This document shows positions 10,398 through 18,362 of a DNA stretch of 39,011 nt, piece after piece. The stretch lies in contig NZ_CAIZIZ010000297.1 in assembly GCF_903933125.1 (NCBI RefSeq), positions 1 through 39,011 on the forward strand, read 5' to 3'. The translations under genes were made by a program, and so were the position numbers. The notes under the pieces were generated by a model. It had not been told where the DNA came from and ran no database searches. It worked only from the letters and a program-made list of their open reading frames with translations. The stretch's first letter is position 1; each line of letters starts with the position of its first letter. The DNA comes from an uncultured Lamprocystis sp. Lineage in GTDB: Bacteria; Pseudomonadota; Gammaproteobacteria; Chromatiales; Chromatiaceae.

Positions 10398-12247
10398 CCC
10401 GGTGCCTTTGCCGACGACGCCGGCTGGTATCCGGGTGCGACAACCGGATCGGTACCGCCGGCATTGCCGGCCGGCGACGTCGGGTAGGTGGGGCGAACGC
10501 CCTGGTCCAGTCGTGCTTTGAGCCGAAACAGACAGTAACCCTCCCCCAAATCCCGCAACTCGCCCAGTTCAAGACGGATATCCCCGCCGCCGCCGATCAG
10601 CAATACCGTGGAACCTTCCCAAAACTGGGCCTGGTCGGGGAGTAGCAGACCCCAGCCCGCATCGTCCCCGTAGGTCAACAGGACCCGGATGGATGCGGCG
10701 GCGGGGGTGGCGATGCTCGGTGCCGTGGTTCCCTCAAATGGCCGGATCACGGCCGGACGGGCGTAATCGGCAATGACGGCCACGTCCACCTGAACGATGC
10801 CCATATCCGGCCGCTGGATGCGGGTGACCTTGCCCAGGCGGGGGCGGCGGATGCCGGCCTCGCCGACCCCATAGGCGAGGAAGGAGCCGATCGTCAGGCG
10901 ATGCGTAAAGCGTGTTTCCTGGGTGTGGAGACGCAGATAGTCAGGCGCCTCCTGGACGATATACCAGAGGCTGGCCGAGGTTGCCGTGTGGTCTTCGCCA
11001 ATGGCGGCGGAGCGTTGCGCGAACATGTCGGAGAGTTCACGGCTGGCGGCGAGCCGCCCGGTCGATTCAAAGATCGCCAGGAGGTGGTCGTAGACATCGG
11101 GAAAGCTCGTGTGGATGCGCAGGTCCCGCTCCTCGGGGCGGATGCCGGGCGCGGTCCAGGCGAGTGCATGACGCTCGGCAATGCCCATCAGCAGATAGCC
11201 CGCGGTCAATAACTGCGCCGGATGCAGGGGCGCGAAGCGACGGGGCAGGCCGCGCGGGTTGCGGGTGGCGCGGGCCTGGCGCAACTGGTCAAAATCGGCT
11301 CTGGCCTGCAGCGCGAGGTTCGCGTAATCGATCAGGATGGCCGGTCCCAGGTTCTCCGGCACCGGCTCCCGCGCCGGCTCCCGGTCGGCATAACAAGCGG
11401 TCAGTGTCTGGAATTCGCCGCAGGGAGAGCCATCGGACGGGAGGAATCGCACGCCGTCCCGAACGAGACGGCAATAGTCCAGGGCGAACGCAAACAGTGC
11501 CTCCGGCCACGCCAGCCAGCCGATGATCTCCGGAATCTGGAGTGCGGCGTAGAGATCCTGGATGCTGCGCGACTGGCGTCCGGCGAGCGAACCGACCAGC
11601 GCACCGACGGTGTCCTGAGGAATCTCGACCAGTTCGTAATCGAGCATCACCCGATAGACCGTATTGGCGGTGCGCCACAGGTCACCGTCCAGGCGTTGGT
11701 AGCGCAGGGCGCTCACGTGCTGGATCATCCCGATCACCTCGAGCAGGCGATGCGCGCACTGATGGACGCGGCGCCGTGCCCGCACATACCAGAAGCGGCC
11801 TTTGCCGTAATCGGTTTGGAAGACCAGTTCGTAGGCCGTGAGCAGCGCTCGCAGGGCCGCGGAAATCGCGGTCAGGGCTTCCTGATGCCCCGAATCTTCG
11901 GGTACGCCGCCGCGGCGCGCGAGTTGTTCGGTGACCAGGCCGCGGCCGGTTCTGGCGACTGCCGCCAAGCCGATCTCGGCTAGCGCGAATCGTGTATCAA
12001 TTGAGACCCGACTGCGATTGACCAGCCGGGCATGGTCCGTAATCGTCGCCAGGAGTACCCAGGGATTCTCATGCGCGGCGCTGTAGAGCGCTCTGACACG
12101 TTGTGGGTCCACCTCTGGACGATGACGTGATCCTCGGGGCAGCAGGCAATCGAAGCGTAAGTCCAGGGTGCGTGCGGGCAGGCCGGTCCCCAGGAACCGG
12201 GTCCAGGGGCGTTGCCCTTGCGGATGAAGTGCGTCGTCGAGATTCAT
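10394..12247 (-). CDS. 617-residue cytoplasmic protein of unknown function
   Basis: There is no signal peptide. Residues about 1-430 look mostly alpha-helical and include TDYGKGRFWYVRARRRVHQ and several tryptophan/tyrosine-rich helices. The last 150 residues look like beta strands: RLGKVTRIQRPDMGIVQV, RVLLTYGDDAGWGLLLP, and YCLFRLKARLDQ. This layout faintly recalls large helical proteins ending in PilZ-like barrels, but the canonical RxxxR and DxSxxG motifs of PilZ are not visible, so I do not assign c-di-GMP binding. It lies between the RAYT gene (8-base gap) and the small exported protein (4-base overlap), in one apparent operon. Confidence 0.7.
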   Translation of the reverse strand: MNLDDALHPQGQRPWTRFLGTGLPARTLDLRFDCLLPRGSRHRPEVDPQRVRALYSAAHENPWVLLATITDHARLVNRSRVSIDTRFALAEIGLAAVARTGRGLVTEQLARRGGVPEDSGHQEALTAISAALRALLTAYELVFQTDYGKGRFWYVRARRRVHQCAHRLLEVIGMIQHVSALRYQRLDGDLWRTANTVYRVMLDYELVEIPQDTVGALVGSLAGRQSRSIQDLYAALQIPEIIGWLAWPEALFAFALDYCRLVRDGVRFLPSDGSPCGEFQTLTACYADREPAREPVPENLGPAILIDYANLALQARADFDQLRQARATRNPRGLPRRFAPLHPAQLLTAGYLLMGIAERHALAWTAPGIRPEERDLRIHTSFPDVYDHLLAIFESTGRLAASRELSDMFAQRSAAIGEDHTATSASLWYIVQEAPDYLRLHTQETRFTHRLTIGSFLAYGVGEAGIRRPRLGKVTRIQRPDMGIVQVDVAVIADYARPAVIRPFEGTTAPSIATPAAASIRVLLTYGDDAGWGLLLPDQAQFWEGSTVLLIGGGGDIRLELGELRDLGEGYCLFRLKARLDQGVRPTYPTSPAGNAGGTDPVVAPGYQPASSAKAPG

Positions 12248-12255
12248 AGGCTGAA

Positions 12256-12972
12256 TTATGCGCGTCCGGTGGCTTCCCGATAAGCGGCGGAACGCCGGTC
12301 GCCGCCGCGTGGGCGCGGCGACGCGCGGCGGCTCACCCGTTCTTCGACCTGGGTACAGAATGCGGGATCACCCAGCACCCACGCCTTGTTGGTGGTGTCG
12401 CGGATGCGCGTCAACAGGGCCTCATCCAGCGGCTTTCCGAAGCCTTTCAGATACGCTGTCTGGCGGGTCTTCGGGCTGCGGCCCAGTCGCTCGAAAGCGG
12501 CGTGGGGGGTGATCAGGGGGTCCTCCGCACCCGTCGCGTTGGCCGCGAAGCTCGACCAGGCATAATCGGCCGGCGCCGCGACCAGCCCGGCACGAACCGG
12601 GTTGGATTCCACGTACTGACTGATTGGCACCAGGAAGGCGGCGGGGTCGAACAGGGTCGCGCGGTAGCGGCCTTCCCACAGGGTGCCGGTGCGGTCGTAG
12701 CGATTGTTGAAGTACTGGACATAATAGCGTCCGATGTACTGCATTAGCTTACCGATGCCGTCCTGGCTGAAGGGCGTGAGCACCAGATGCAAATGATTCG
12801 GCATCAGCACGTAGGCGTGAATTTTGCAGTCAAATTTCTCGGCGGCTGCACCGATCTTCTCCCACAAGAACCAGTAATCCTCTTCCTTGAAAAGAATTTG
12901 CTGGCGATTGTTGCCGCGCTGGATCACATGCTGCGGGACACCGGGCAAAACAAAGCGGGGTAGGCGTGCCAT
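12256..12972 (-). CDS. RAYT: REP-associated tyrosine transposase
   Basis: The 238-residue protein is a Y1 (IS200/TnpA-REP-like) transposase. The HUH metal-binding motif is PNHLHLVL (His about 60 and 62), and the catalytic tyrosine lies in QYVESNPVRAG (about Tyr120), exactly where RAYTs have it. The C-terminal extension is basic. RAYTs process GTAG-headed REP hairpins as single-stranded substrates and are thought to spread them. No REP flanks this gene directly, unlike many RAYTs, but REPs of two families occur 6 kb to the left and 12-21 kb to the right. The gene ends only 8 bases before the 617-residue protein gene, so the two may share a transcript. Confidence 0.9.
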   Translation of the reverse strand: MARLPRFVLPGVPQHVIQRGNNRQQILFKEEDYWFLWEKIGAAAEKFDCKIHAYVLMPNHLHLVLTPFSQDGIGKLMQYIGRYYVQYFNNRYDRTGTLWEGRYRATLFDPAAFLVPISQYVESNPVRAGLVAAPADYAWSSFAANATGAEDPLITPHAAFERLGRSPKTRQTAYLKGFGKPLDEALLTRIRDTTNKAWVLGDPAFCTQVEERVSRRASPRPRGGDRRSAAYREATGRA

Positions 12973-13353
12973 GCGTGGGGTCGGATACGGTTGATTGGCT
13001 TGATGTGAAGTATAGACGACCCCAAGCCTCTGTGAACGGCCAGATGGATTGCGACATTATGAGAAGTTCCAGGATGAGGTGCGAAGATGCGGGTTGGCAT
13101 TTGGTTTCATAGGGTTGCGGGGACGTTAGGGGGCTGGGGTGAGGAGGGGCCGCGACACATGGATCTCGCTATTCCGGGCTGGGCGGCGGCGGGACCGGCT
13201 CCAGTGCGCCACTTGGTTTGAGATGGGTTATTTCGTGAAACCGTCGAAAAACGTCGCTGCAATAGACTGTTACGGGGCATCTCGCGCTCTTACGCGTCGC
13301 AATCCATTTGGCGCCTTAGTTTGAAGATCTTTGAAGATCTTTGAAGATGCCGT
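12973..13353. other. host/prophage junction region, left end of Mu-like prophage
   Basis: There is no convincing gene in these 381 bases. The host RAYT gene starts leftward at 12972 and the phage repressor ends at 13354, so the phage left end must lie here. Candidate transposase-binding features are repeated CGAAA/TTTCG words (TTTCGTGAAACCGTCGAAA at about 13230), and CGGGGCATCTCG at 13273 with a near-inverted partner at 13361. I cannot fix the exact terminal base, because the right end and its 5-bp target duplication are outside the window. Confidence 0.45.
13320..13349. repeat. three tandem 10-bp repeats TTTGAAGATC
   Basis: TTTGAAGATC occurs twice in direct succession, followed by TTTGAAGATG. 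The array abuts the 3' end of the repressor gene. A 10-bp period places the copies on one face of the helix, as expected for a protein-binding array, though simple slippage is also possible. Confidence 0.8.
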
Positions 13354-13686
13354 TCATACACGAGATAGCCCCGAAAGTATGACTCGGACCGCGGTTTGTT
13401 GTTCTCGGGGGAGGCCCCGCCATAAGTTCAACACCTCGGCCGCCGGGTCCATGCCTGGAGGTTGGTCAGATCCTCTCTGGCCACACAGCACGTACAAAAC
13501 ATCCATGCCGATGCGCCGGAGGCCCGCGAGATATTCGGCGTCCGGCGTCCGCTCCCCCTTCTCATAGTGCACCTGCGCCCGGGGTTGCACACCCCCCGCC
13601 TCGCAGACTTCGGCCTGTGTCAGGCCGAGCCGGTTCCGTTCTTCGCGCAACCGTGCAGCAAAATCTAACAACGACCATCTGTCCAT
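13354..13686 (-). CDS. phage repressor, XRE-type helix-turn-helix
   Basis: The 110-residue protein has an N-terminal XRE helix-turn-helix: LREERNRLGLTQAEVCEAGG is followed by the recognition helix region and YEKGERTPDAEYL (about residues 13-50). The C-terminal half includes GMDVLYVLCGQRG. It is transcribed leftward from a short intergenic region shared with the rightward Ner-like gene, the position of the Mu c repressor. It should hold the lytic promoter silent. It lacks the protease domain of LexA/CI-type repressors, so induction is probably not by RecA-driven self-cleavage. Confidence 0.8.
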   Translation of the reverse strand: MDRWSLLDFAARLREERNRLGLTQAEVCEAGGVQPRAQVHYEKGERTPDAEYLAGLRRIGMDVLYVLCGQRGSDQPPGMDPAAEVLNLWRGLPREQQTAVRVILSGLSRV

Positions 13687-13761
13687 TCGTGCGTGTTTAC
13701 TCTTGACATATGCTCAACCATGCACAAAACTGTGTCTATTCGGACATAAGAGAGATTCTAC
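13687..13761. promoter_or_regulatory. divergent early promoter/operator region of the prophage
   Basis: This region lies between the leftward repressor and the rightward Ner-like gene. It contains a perfect -35 hexamer TTGACA (13703-13708) and a dyad with TTGA/TCAA arms (TTGACATATGCTCAA, 13703-13717) as an operator candidate. No good -10 sits at the ideal distance, so the early promoter may be weak or my assignment wrong. An AGAGAG ribosome site precedes the Ner-like start. Confidence 0.5.
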
Positions 13762-13989
13762 ATGGATAACAACCAGATTCGGGCGCGCCTTCTGAAGAAG
13801 GGACTAACCGTCGCCGCCTGGGCGCGCAGGCGGGGCCATGATGAGGAACTGGCGCGGCGGGTGATTTACCGGTGGGCCGGCAGGACTGGCACCCCCCGGG
13901 GTGTATTGACGTGTCGGATTCTGGATGACTTGAGTTGCGATCTGAAAATCCAGATCCAGCTGGCCAAGAACGAGGTTGCCGCAATATGA
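13762..13989 (+). CDS. Ner-like DNA-binding protein
   Basis: This 75-residue protein is mostly one DNA-binding domain: NNQIRARLLKKGLTVAAWAR, with RVIYRWAGRTGTPRG further on. It fits the Ner/Nlp type that in Mu turns down both the repressor and the early promoter. The position directly after the divergent promoter and just before A is that of ner. Its stop overlaps the transposase start (ATATGA), giving coupled translation. The similarity is weak at the residue level, so position carries much of the call. Confidence 0.65.
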   Translation: MDNNQIRARLLKKGLTVAAWARRRGHDEELARRVIYRWAGRTGTPRGVLTCRILDDLSCDLKIQIQLAKNEVAAI

Positions 13990-16313
13990 ACGTCTGGTAC
14001 GTTGCGCGAGAACTGGCCGGGCTGCCCGGGTTGCCAGGCACCGTGCGCGGCGTGTTGGATGTCGCCCAACGCCGCGGCTGGCAATCCCGTCAACGTGTCG
14101 GGCGCGGCGGTGGCTGCGAGTTCCATCTTGACTCCTTCCCCCCCGACACCCAAGCCTATCTGCGCGAGCAGGCCGGCGAGCCAGCCGCGCCGCCCCCCGA
14201 ATCCCTGCCTGCCACGATTCCTAACCCGGCAGGCGTGCCGACGTTGTTCGCCGCTGTCCAGTCGACCGAGAACCTACCGGACCTGTTGTCCCCCGCGGTG
14301 GTGGCCGACCACCAGGCGGTGCGGGAACGCTACGAGCGCACCGAGGACGAGCGGCGCAAGCTGAAGGCCGAAGGCTCGGCCAAGTTCTCCGGCTTGCGCC
14401 CCGACAGCGACAAGCGCCAGCGGGCCAAAGCGCGGCAATGGCTGATCACTGCCGCCAACCAGATCGTGCGTGACGAGCGCCTGACCAAGGCCGCGGGACG
14501 GGTGGCGCTGTGTGCGCGGGTGAACGGCGGGGAGCTGGCGCTGCCCGCCCATGTCGCGCCATGGCTACCACAGCGGGCCGGGGTGCAGCAGATCACCGAG
14601 CCGACCCTGCACCGCTGGATACTCGCCTATGAGGCGGGCGGAATCTGGGCGCTGACCGATGGGTACGGGACCCGGGATGGGCACACCAAGATCGCGGGTG
14701 ACCAAGGTTTGTACCGGGCTGTCCTGGGACGGATGTTGGCCGACCCCCATGCCACCGCGCGCGACATCCACGCCTGGCTGCACACCCGCGAGGGGCTCCA
14801 GGTGCCGCCGCTGCGCAGCCTGCAACGCTTCCGCGAGCAGTGGATTGCAGACAATTACGACACCTGGCTGTTCATGTCGGCCCCCGGCAAGTGGAAGAAC
14901 AAACACCAGGTCGCCTTCGGTTCGCACCACGAGCGGGTCGTACGACTCAATCAGGTGTGGGAGATGGACAGCACTCCGGGCGATTGGCTGCTCACCGACG
15001 GAGTCCGGCACCAGGTGCTCGGGTGCATTGACCTCTACAGCCGGCGGTTGGCCTTGCGGGTGTCCCGGACCAGTACCGGGTACGCGGTGGGCCAGTGCTT
15101 CCGGCAGGCCACGCTGGCCTGGGGGGTGCCGGAGGTGGTCCGGACCGACAACGGCAAAGACTACATCTCCGACTACTTCTCCAGCGTCCTGACGGACCTG
15201 GAAATCACCCAAGAGCTGTGCATCCCGTTCGCCTCCGAGGAGAAAGGGACGGTCGAGCGCGTGCTCAAGACGATGGCCTATGGCCTCTCGAAGCTGCTGC
15301 CCGGATTCATCGGGCACAACGTCGCCGAGGCGCAGGTGATCCGGGAAAGGCGGACCTTCGCCCAACGCATCATGACCCCAGGCGAGGTGGTCGCGGTCGC
15401 CATGTCCGCCGACGACTTACAACGGGCGCTCAACGAGTGGGTCGAGCACATCTATTCCCAGGATCCGCACAGCGGCGAGGGCATGGAGGGTCTGTGTCCG
15501 GTCGCCAAGGCCGCGCGTTGGACCGGGGAGGTCCGCCGCGTCGATCCGCACGCCCTGGCCGCCCTGCTGCTGCCGGTCGCCGGGGTGCGCACCATCGCCA
15601 CCATCGGCAAGAGTCAGGGCATCGGCAAGAAGGGCATCCGCTGGCAGCACCGCTGGTACATCCACGCGGATCTGGCCGAACACGTCGGCAAGGCGGTGTT
15701 CTGCCGCGTCGACGAGGCGGATCTGGGGCGGCTGTACGTCTACGTCGACGACGCCTTCCTGTGCATCGCTGAGAACCCGGCGATGACCGGTATCAGCCAG
15801 GCCGAGGTCGCCGCGGTGGCCAAGGCCAAGCAGAAGAAGGCGATGACGGCCCACACCAAGGAGTTGCGGCGCATCAAGAAGGAGGTCGGCACCAACGCCG
15901 CGCAGGAAGTTTTGCGGGCGCGGGCAGAGGCAAGCGGCAAGCTGATCGAGTTCCCGCGCGCCGGCACCCCCTACAGCACGCCCGCGCTGGAGGCCGGGGC
16001 CGCGGCGGTGGCGGCGCAGGCGCCGCGGGTGGCACGCGAAGAAACACCCGAAGAGGCCGCCGGCCGGACGCACCTCGCCGCGCGCATCGCGGCGCGGGCG
16101 CAGGCGGCGGCACGGGTGCCGGAGACGGACCAGGAGCGTTACCTGCGCTGGGTGCGGATGGAGGCAGAGATCGCCGCCGGGGTGACCTTTACCCACGACC
16201 TGATGGCCTGGTGGACCGATTACCCGAATACGGCCGAAGGCAAGGTGCAGAAGAAAATGGCGCAGGTGTATCCGAAGCTCTACGCGGTGGGCGCCCATCC
16301 GGGCGTTTCGTGA
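13986..16313 (+). CDS. A: Mu-type DDE transposase A
   Basis: The 775-residue protein catalyses strand transfer for integration and replicative transposition of the phage genome. The N-terminus (MNVWYVARELAGLPGLPGT) is the Mu DNA-binding wing. A linker with helix-turn-helix regions follows, then the catalytic core: Asp328 in WEMDST, Asp388 in RTDNG and Glu424 in GTVERV, a D-D(35)-E spacing. The basic C-terminal region (about 590-775) contains KAKQKKAMTAHTKELRRIKKE, the kind of segment that contacts B in Mu. ATG at 13986 is chosen because it gives the family N-terminus and a 4-base overlap with the Ner-like gene; the frame is open to 13935. Full length and apparently intact. Confidence 0.95.
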   Translation: MNVWYVARELAGLPGLPGTVRGVLDVAQRRGWQSRQRVGRGGGCEFHLDSFPPDTQAYLREQAGEPAAPPPESLPATIPNPAGVPTLFAAVQSTENLPDLLSPAVVADHQAVRERYERTEDERRKLKAEGSAKFSGLRPDSDKRQRAKARQWLITAANQIVRDERLTKAAGRVALCARVNGGELALPAHVAPWLPQRAGVQQITEPTLHRWILAYEAGGIWALTDGYGTRDGHTKIAGDQGLYRAVLGRMLADPHATARDIHAWLHTREGLQVPPLRSLQRFREQWIADNYDTWLFMSAPGKWKNKHQVAFGSHHERVVRLNQVWEMDSTPGDWLLTDGVRHQVLGCIDLYSRRLALRVSRTSTGYAVGQCFRQATLAWGVPEVVRTDNGKDYISDYFSSVLTDLEITQELCIPFASEEKGTVERVLKTMAYGLSKLLPGFIGHNVAEAQVIRERRTFAQRIMTPGEVVAVAMSADDLQRALNEWVEHIYSQDPHSGEGMEGLCPVAKAARWTGEVRRVDPHALAALLLPVAGVRTIATIGKSQGIGKKGIRWQHRWYIHADLAEHVGKAVFCRVDEADLGRLYVYVDDAFLCIAENPAMTGISQAEVAAVAKAKQKKAMTAHTKELRRIKKEVGTNAAQEVLRARAEASGKLIEFPRAGTPYSTPALEAGAAAVAAQAPRVAREETPEEAAGRTHLAARIAARAQAAARVPETDQERYLRWVRMEAEIAAGVTFTHDLMAWWTDYPNTAEGKVQKKMAQVYPKLYAVGAHPGVS

Positions 16314-16316
16314 ACC

Positions 16317-16341
16317 AAAAAAAGGCCGGCAAGGGCCGGCC
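16317..16341 (-). terminator. hairpin with U-tract on the minus strand, between A and B
   Basis: GGCCGGC (16324-16330), the loop AAGG and GCCGGCC (16335-16341) form a 7-bp GC stem. On the minus strand it is followed by seven T residues, the layout of an intrinsic terminator. On the plus strand the hairpin is followed by CAAAACATC rather than a U-tract, so A to B transcription is probably not stopped. It would block antisense transcription into A. Confidence 0.6.
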
Positions 16342-16365
16342 AAAACATCATTTAGAAGTCAGATT

Positions 16366-17109
16366 ATGACACAGTTTAACAAGCCGGTCGGCTCCGGACG
16401 CACGATTGCCCCGCTGACCAACGTCAACCTGACCGCCACCGCCCTGGTGGACACCCAGGTGCGCGAGGAGAGTCTGCCGGGGTTGGTGTGCCTCTACGGG
16501 CGCGCCGGCTACGGCAAGTCCAGCGCCGCCTACTTCCTGACCGGGGAGTACATGGCGTACTACGTGGCGATGAAGTCGGTATGGACGGTCAAGCACTTGC
16601 TGACCCAGATCCTGAGCCTGATGGGGCCAGCCCAGCCGGGGCAGACCATCTCCAAACTGATGGACCAGGTGTGCGAGTCGCTGGCTGACTCCCGGCGGCC
16701 ACTGATCATCGACCAGGCGGACTATCTGGTCGACAAAGGCAAGGCGAACATTTTTATGGACCTCTACGAGGGGTCCATGGCCCCGATTCTGCTCATCGGC
16801 GAAGAGGGGCTGTCCAGCACCCTCAAGTCCAGGAACGAAACGGTGCATTCGCGGGTGTTGCACTGGATCGAGGCGCAGCCGGCGAGCGCGAACGATTGCC
16901 GGTTGCTCGCCGACCTGTACTGCCCGGAGGTGGTGATCGCCGACGACCTGTTGGACCAGATCAACGCCACCGTGGCCGGTTGCACCCGGCGGGTGGCGGT
17001 GAACGTCAACCGCATCCGCAACATCGCCCGGCCGCTCGGGTGGGACCGGGTCGACCTGGCGCGCTGGGGCGAGCGGCAACTGATCAGCGGCGAGCCGCAC
17101 CGGGCCTGA
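16366..17109 (+). CDS. B: Mu B-like target-selection ATPase
   Basis: The 247-residue AAA+ protein has Walker A GRAGYGKSS (about 45-53) and Walker B PLIIDQADYL (Asp about 116). In Mu, B coats target DNA as an ATP-dependent filament, stimulates transposase A and gives target immunity. The C-terminal region from about 180 (DDLLDQINATVAGCTRR, NVNRIRNIAR) resembles the ATPase lid. At 247 residues it is shorter than Mu B (312) and lacks the N-terminal helix-turn-helix, as is usual for B3/D3112-type relatives. It follows A after 52 bases. Confidence 0.9.
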   Translation: MTQFNKPVGSGRTIAPLTNVNLTATALVDTQVREESLPGLVCLYGRAGYGKSSAAYFLTGEYMAYYVAMKSVWTVKHLLTQILSLMGPAQPGQTISKLMDQVCESLADSRRPLIIDQADYLVDKGKANIFMDLYEGSMAPILLIGEEGLSSTLKSRNETVHSRVLHWIEAQPASANDCRLLADLYCPEVVIADDLLDQINATVAGCTRRVAVNVNRIRNIARPLGWDRVDLARWGERQLISGEPHRA

Positions 17110-17113
17110 CCTG

Positions 17114-17809
17114 ATGAACCACCCACGTGCATTCGGTGTGGCAGTACCGCACGTCGGGGAACTCCGCCCGCGGGTATGGGCGGCCGTGCGAGCGCTGGCA
17201 AAAGCCGGCAGCGTCATCACCGTGCCCGCGATTGTGGGGGAGATGCATGGCTTCCACGATACCTGCGGTATTCGCCGCTACCTGCGCGCCCTGACCGCGG
17301 CCGGCATCCTGGCGACCCAGGAGACGCCGGGCCGCGGCGGCGCCTGGTCACTGGTGCACGACTGCGGGGCGATGGCACCGCGGGTGCGCGCTGATGGCAG
17401 TGCGGTCCTCCTGGGCTCCGGCCGTGCATCCATGTGGTGGCTGATGCGCGTCATGCACGGCCCCTTTACGGCGCGCGAACTGGCTATCCACGCCAGTTCC
17501 ACGGTCCATCACGTGCCCGATCGCGAGGCCGAGAACTATGCCGGCAATTTGACCCGCGCCGGTTTCCTGCACCGTCTCAAACCGGGTCAGTGGCGCCTGG
17601 TGCAGAGCCGCTGGAATGGGCCGCTGCCACCGCAGATCCAGGCCGGCAAGCGGGTCTTCGACCCCAACACGGGCACGACCTACAGCACCGTCGACGGGCA
17701 AGCGATCCCCACGGCTGCGGCACGCCCGGCGGCGCGGCGCACCCGCGCGCCCAGGCGGCCGGCTGCAGACCCAAGTACAACCGAGTCCAGCCCGCAAGAA
17801 AGCAGATGA
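17114..17809 (+). CDS. phage early protein with winged-helix-like repeats
   Basis: The 231-residue protein starts 4 bases after B. Residues about 15-75 (ELRPRVWAAVRALAKAGSVI, then RRYLRALTAAGILATQ) and about 100-165 (WWLMRVMHGPFTARELAIHA, NYAGNLTRAGFLHRL) each look like a winged helix with a C-terminal wing carrying a Trp (GAWSLV, GQWRLV). It therefore probably binds DNA through two related domains. The tail is Ala/Arg/Pro-rich and basic. I recognise it only as an early-region protein of Mu-like phages; the function is unknown. Confidence 0.65.
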   Translation: MNHPRAFGVAVPHVGELRPRVWAAVRALAKAGSVITVPAIVGEMHGFHDTCGIRRYLRALTAAGILATQETPGRGGAWSLVHDCGAMAPRVRADGSAVLLGSGRASMWWLMRVMHGPFTARELAIHASSTVHHVPDREAENYAGNLTRAGFLHRLKPGQWRLVQSRWNGPLPPQIQAGKRVFDPNTGTTYSTVDGQAIPTAAARPAARRTRAPRRPAADPSTTESSPQESR

Positions 17810-18159
17810 GCGACCCGTCCAACCTCTGGCTAGAGCGCCTGCGCTGGGAGTGCGAACAGACCTCCCAAGCGCGGGTGGTGCGCCAGTTGCGCGCGGCCAG
17901 CGGCTGCCGCTTCCCCTCCGGGACCCTCATCTCCCAGGTCCTCAACGGCTGCTATCCCGGCCGCACGGCGCGTCTGCAGCTCTTGGTGGATGGCCTCTAC
18001 GGTGGCGTGACCGTGTGGTGCCCGGTGCTCGGCGACATCACCACCGACCGCTGCGATGCCAATCAGCACGCCCCCTTTTCGACCGTCAATCCGCTGCGGG
18101 TCATGCTCTACCGCGCCTGCCGCAACGGCTGCCCCAACAGCCGTTTAGACAGCGATTAA
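17806..18159 (+). CDS. phage early regulator-like protein with helix-turn-helix
   Basis: This 117-residue product starts at an ATG that overlaps the previous stop (ATGA). The N-terminal half, TSQARVVRQLRAASGCRFPS and GTLISQVLNGCYPGR, reads as a lambda-repressor-like helix-turn-helix. The C-terminal half has several cysteines (VWCPVLG, DRCDAN, YRACRNGCPN) that could bind zinc. It closes the first early gene block; a 203-base structured gap follows. A DNA-binding regulator is the likely role. Confidence 0.6.
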   Translation: MSDPSNLWLERLRWECEQTSQARVVRQLRAASGCRFPSGTLISQVLNGCYPGRTARLQLLVDGLYGGVTVWCPVLGDITTDRCDANQHAPFSTVNPLRVMLYRACRNGCPNSRLDSD

Positions 18160-18362
18160 TCGAGGGTTAAAGGCAATGGACAACCGCCTCGACTGAGCAC
18201 GATTTTGGGCACGCCTAGGGTCGCTCCCGAACGGCCGTCTACCTTCACGGCCTGGCGTGCCCTCTCTAATGAGGGTGTTGGCGCTTAGGCGATAGGGGAC
18301 GGTGCAGCACGGACGAAGGTCTGGCGCGGTGCTGACGCGGTGACTGGCCGCGGGAGGCGAGT
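18160..18362 (+). other. structured intergenic region within the early operon
   Basis: No gene is visible. The segment 18207-18262 can fold as a three-way junction (separate entry). Immediately after it CCCTC-TCTAAT-GAGGG (18260-18275) forms a further hairpin that competes for the last bases of the outer stem. GGGAGGCGAGT before 18363 is a strong ribosome site for the next gene. This is the only sizeable gap in the early region between B and 22.5 kb. Confidence 0.6.
18207..18262 (+). ncRNA. candidate three-way-junction RNA (small RNA or leader element)
   Basis: The outer stem GGGCACGCC (18207-18215) pairs perfectly with GGCGTGCCC (18254-18262). Inside are GGG-TCGCT-CCC (18218-18228) and GGCCGT-CTACCTTC-ACGGCC (18233-18252). 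Together they give a compact junction. A competing hairpin overlaps its 3' side, as in a two-state switch or attenuator. No known RNA family is recognised, and conservation cannot be judged from one sequence. Confidence 0.35.

Noticed and set aside
10394-12247. Calling the 617-residue protein a c-di-GMP PilZ receptor
   Set aside because: The C-terminal strands are suggestive, but the RxxxR and DxSxxG residues that define PilZ binding are not visible.
13139-13324. A 61-codon plus-strand frame at the prophage left end
   Set aside because: No family, no good ribosome site, and it lies across the probable phage end and host junction.
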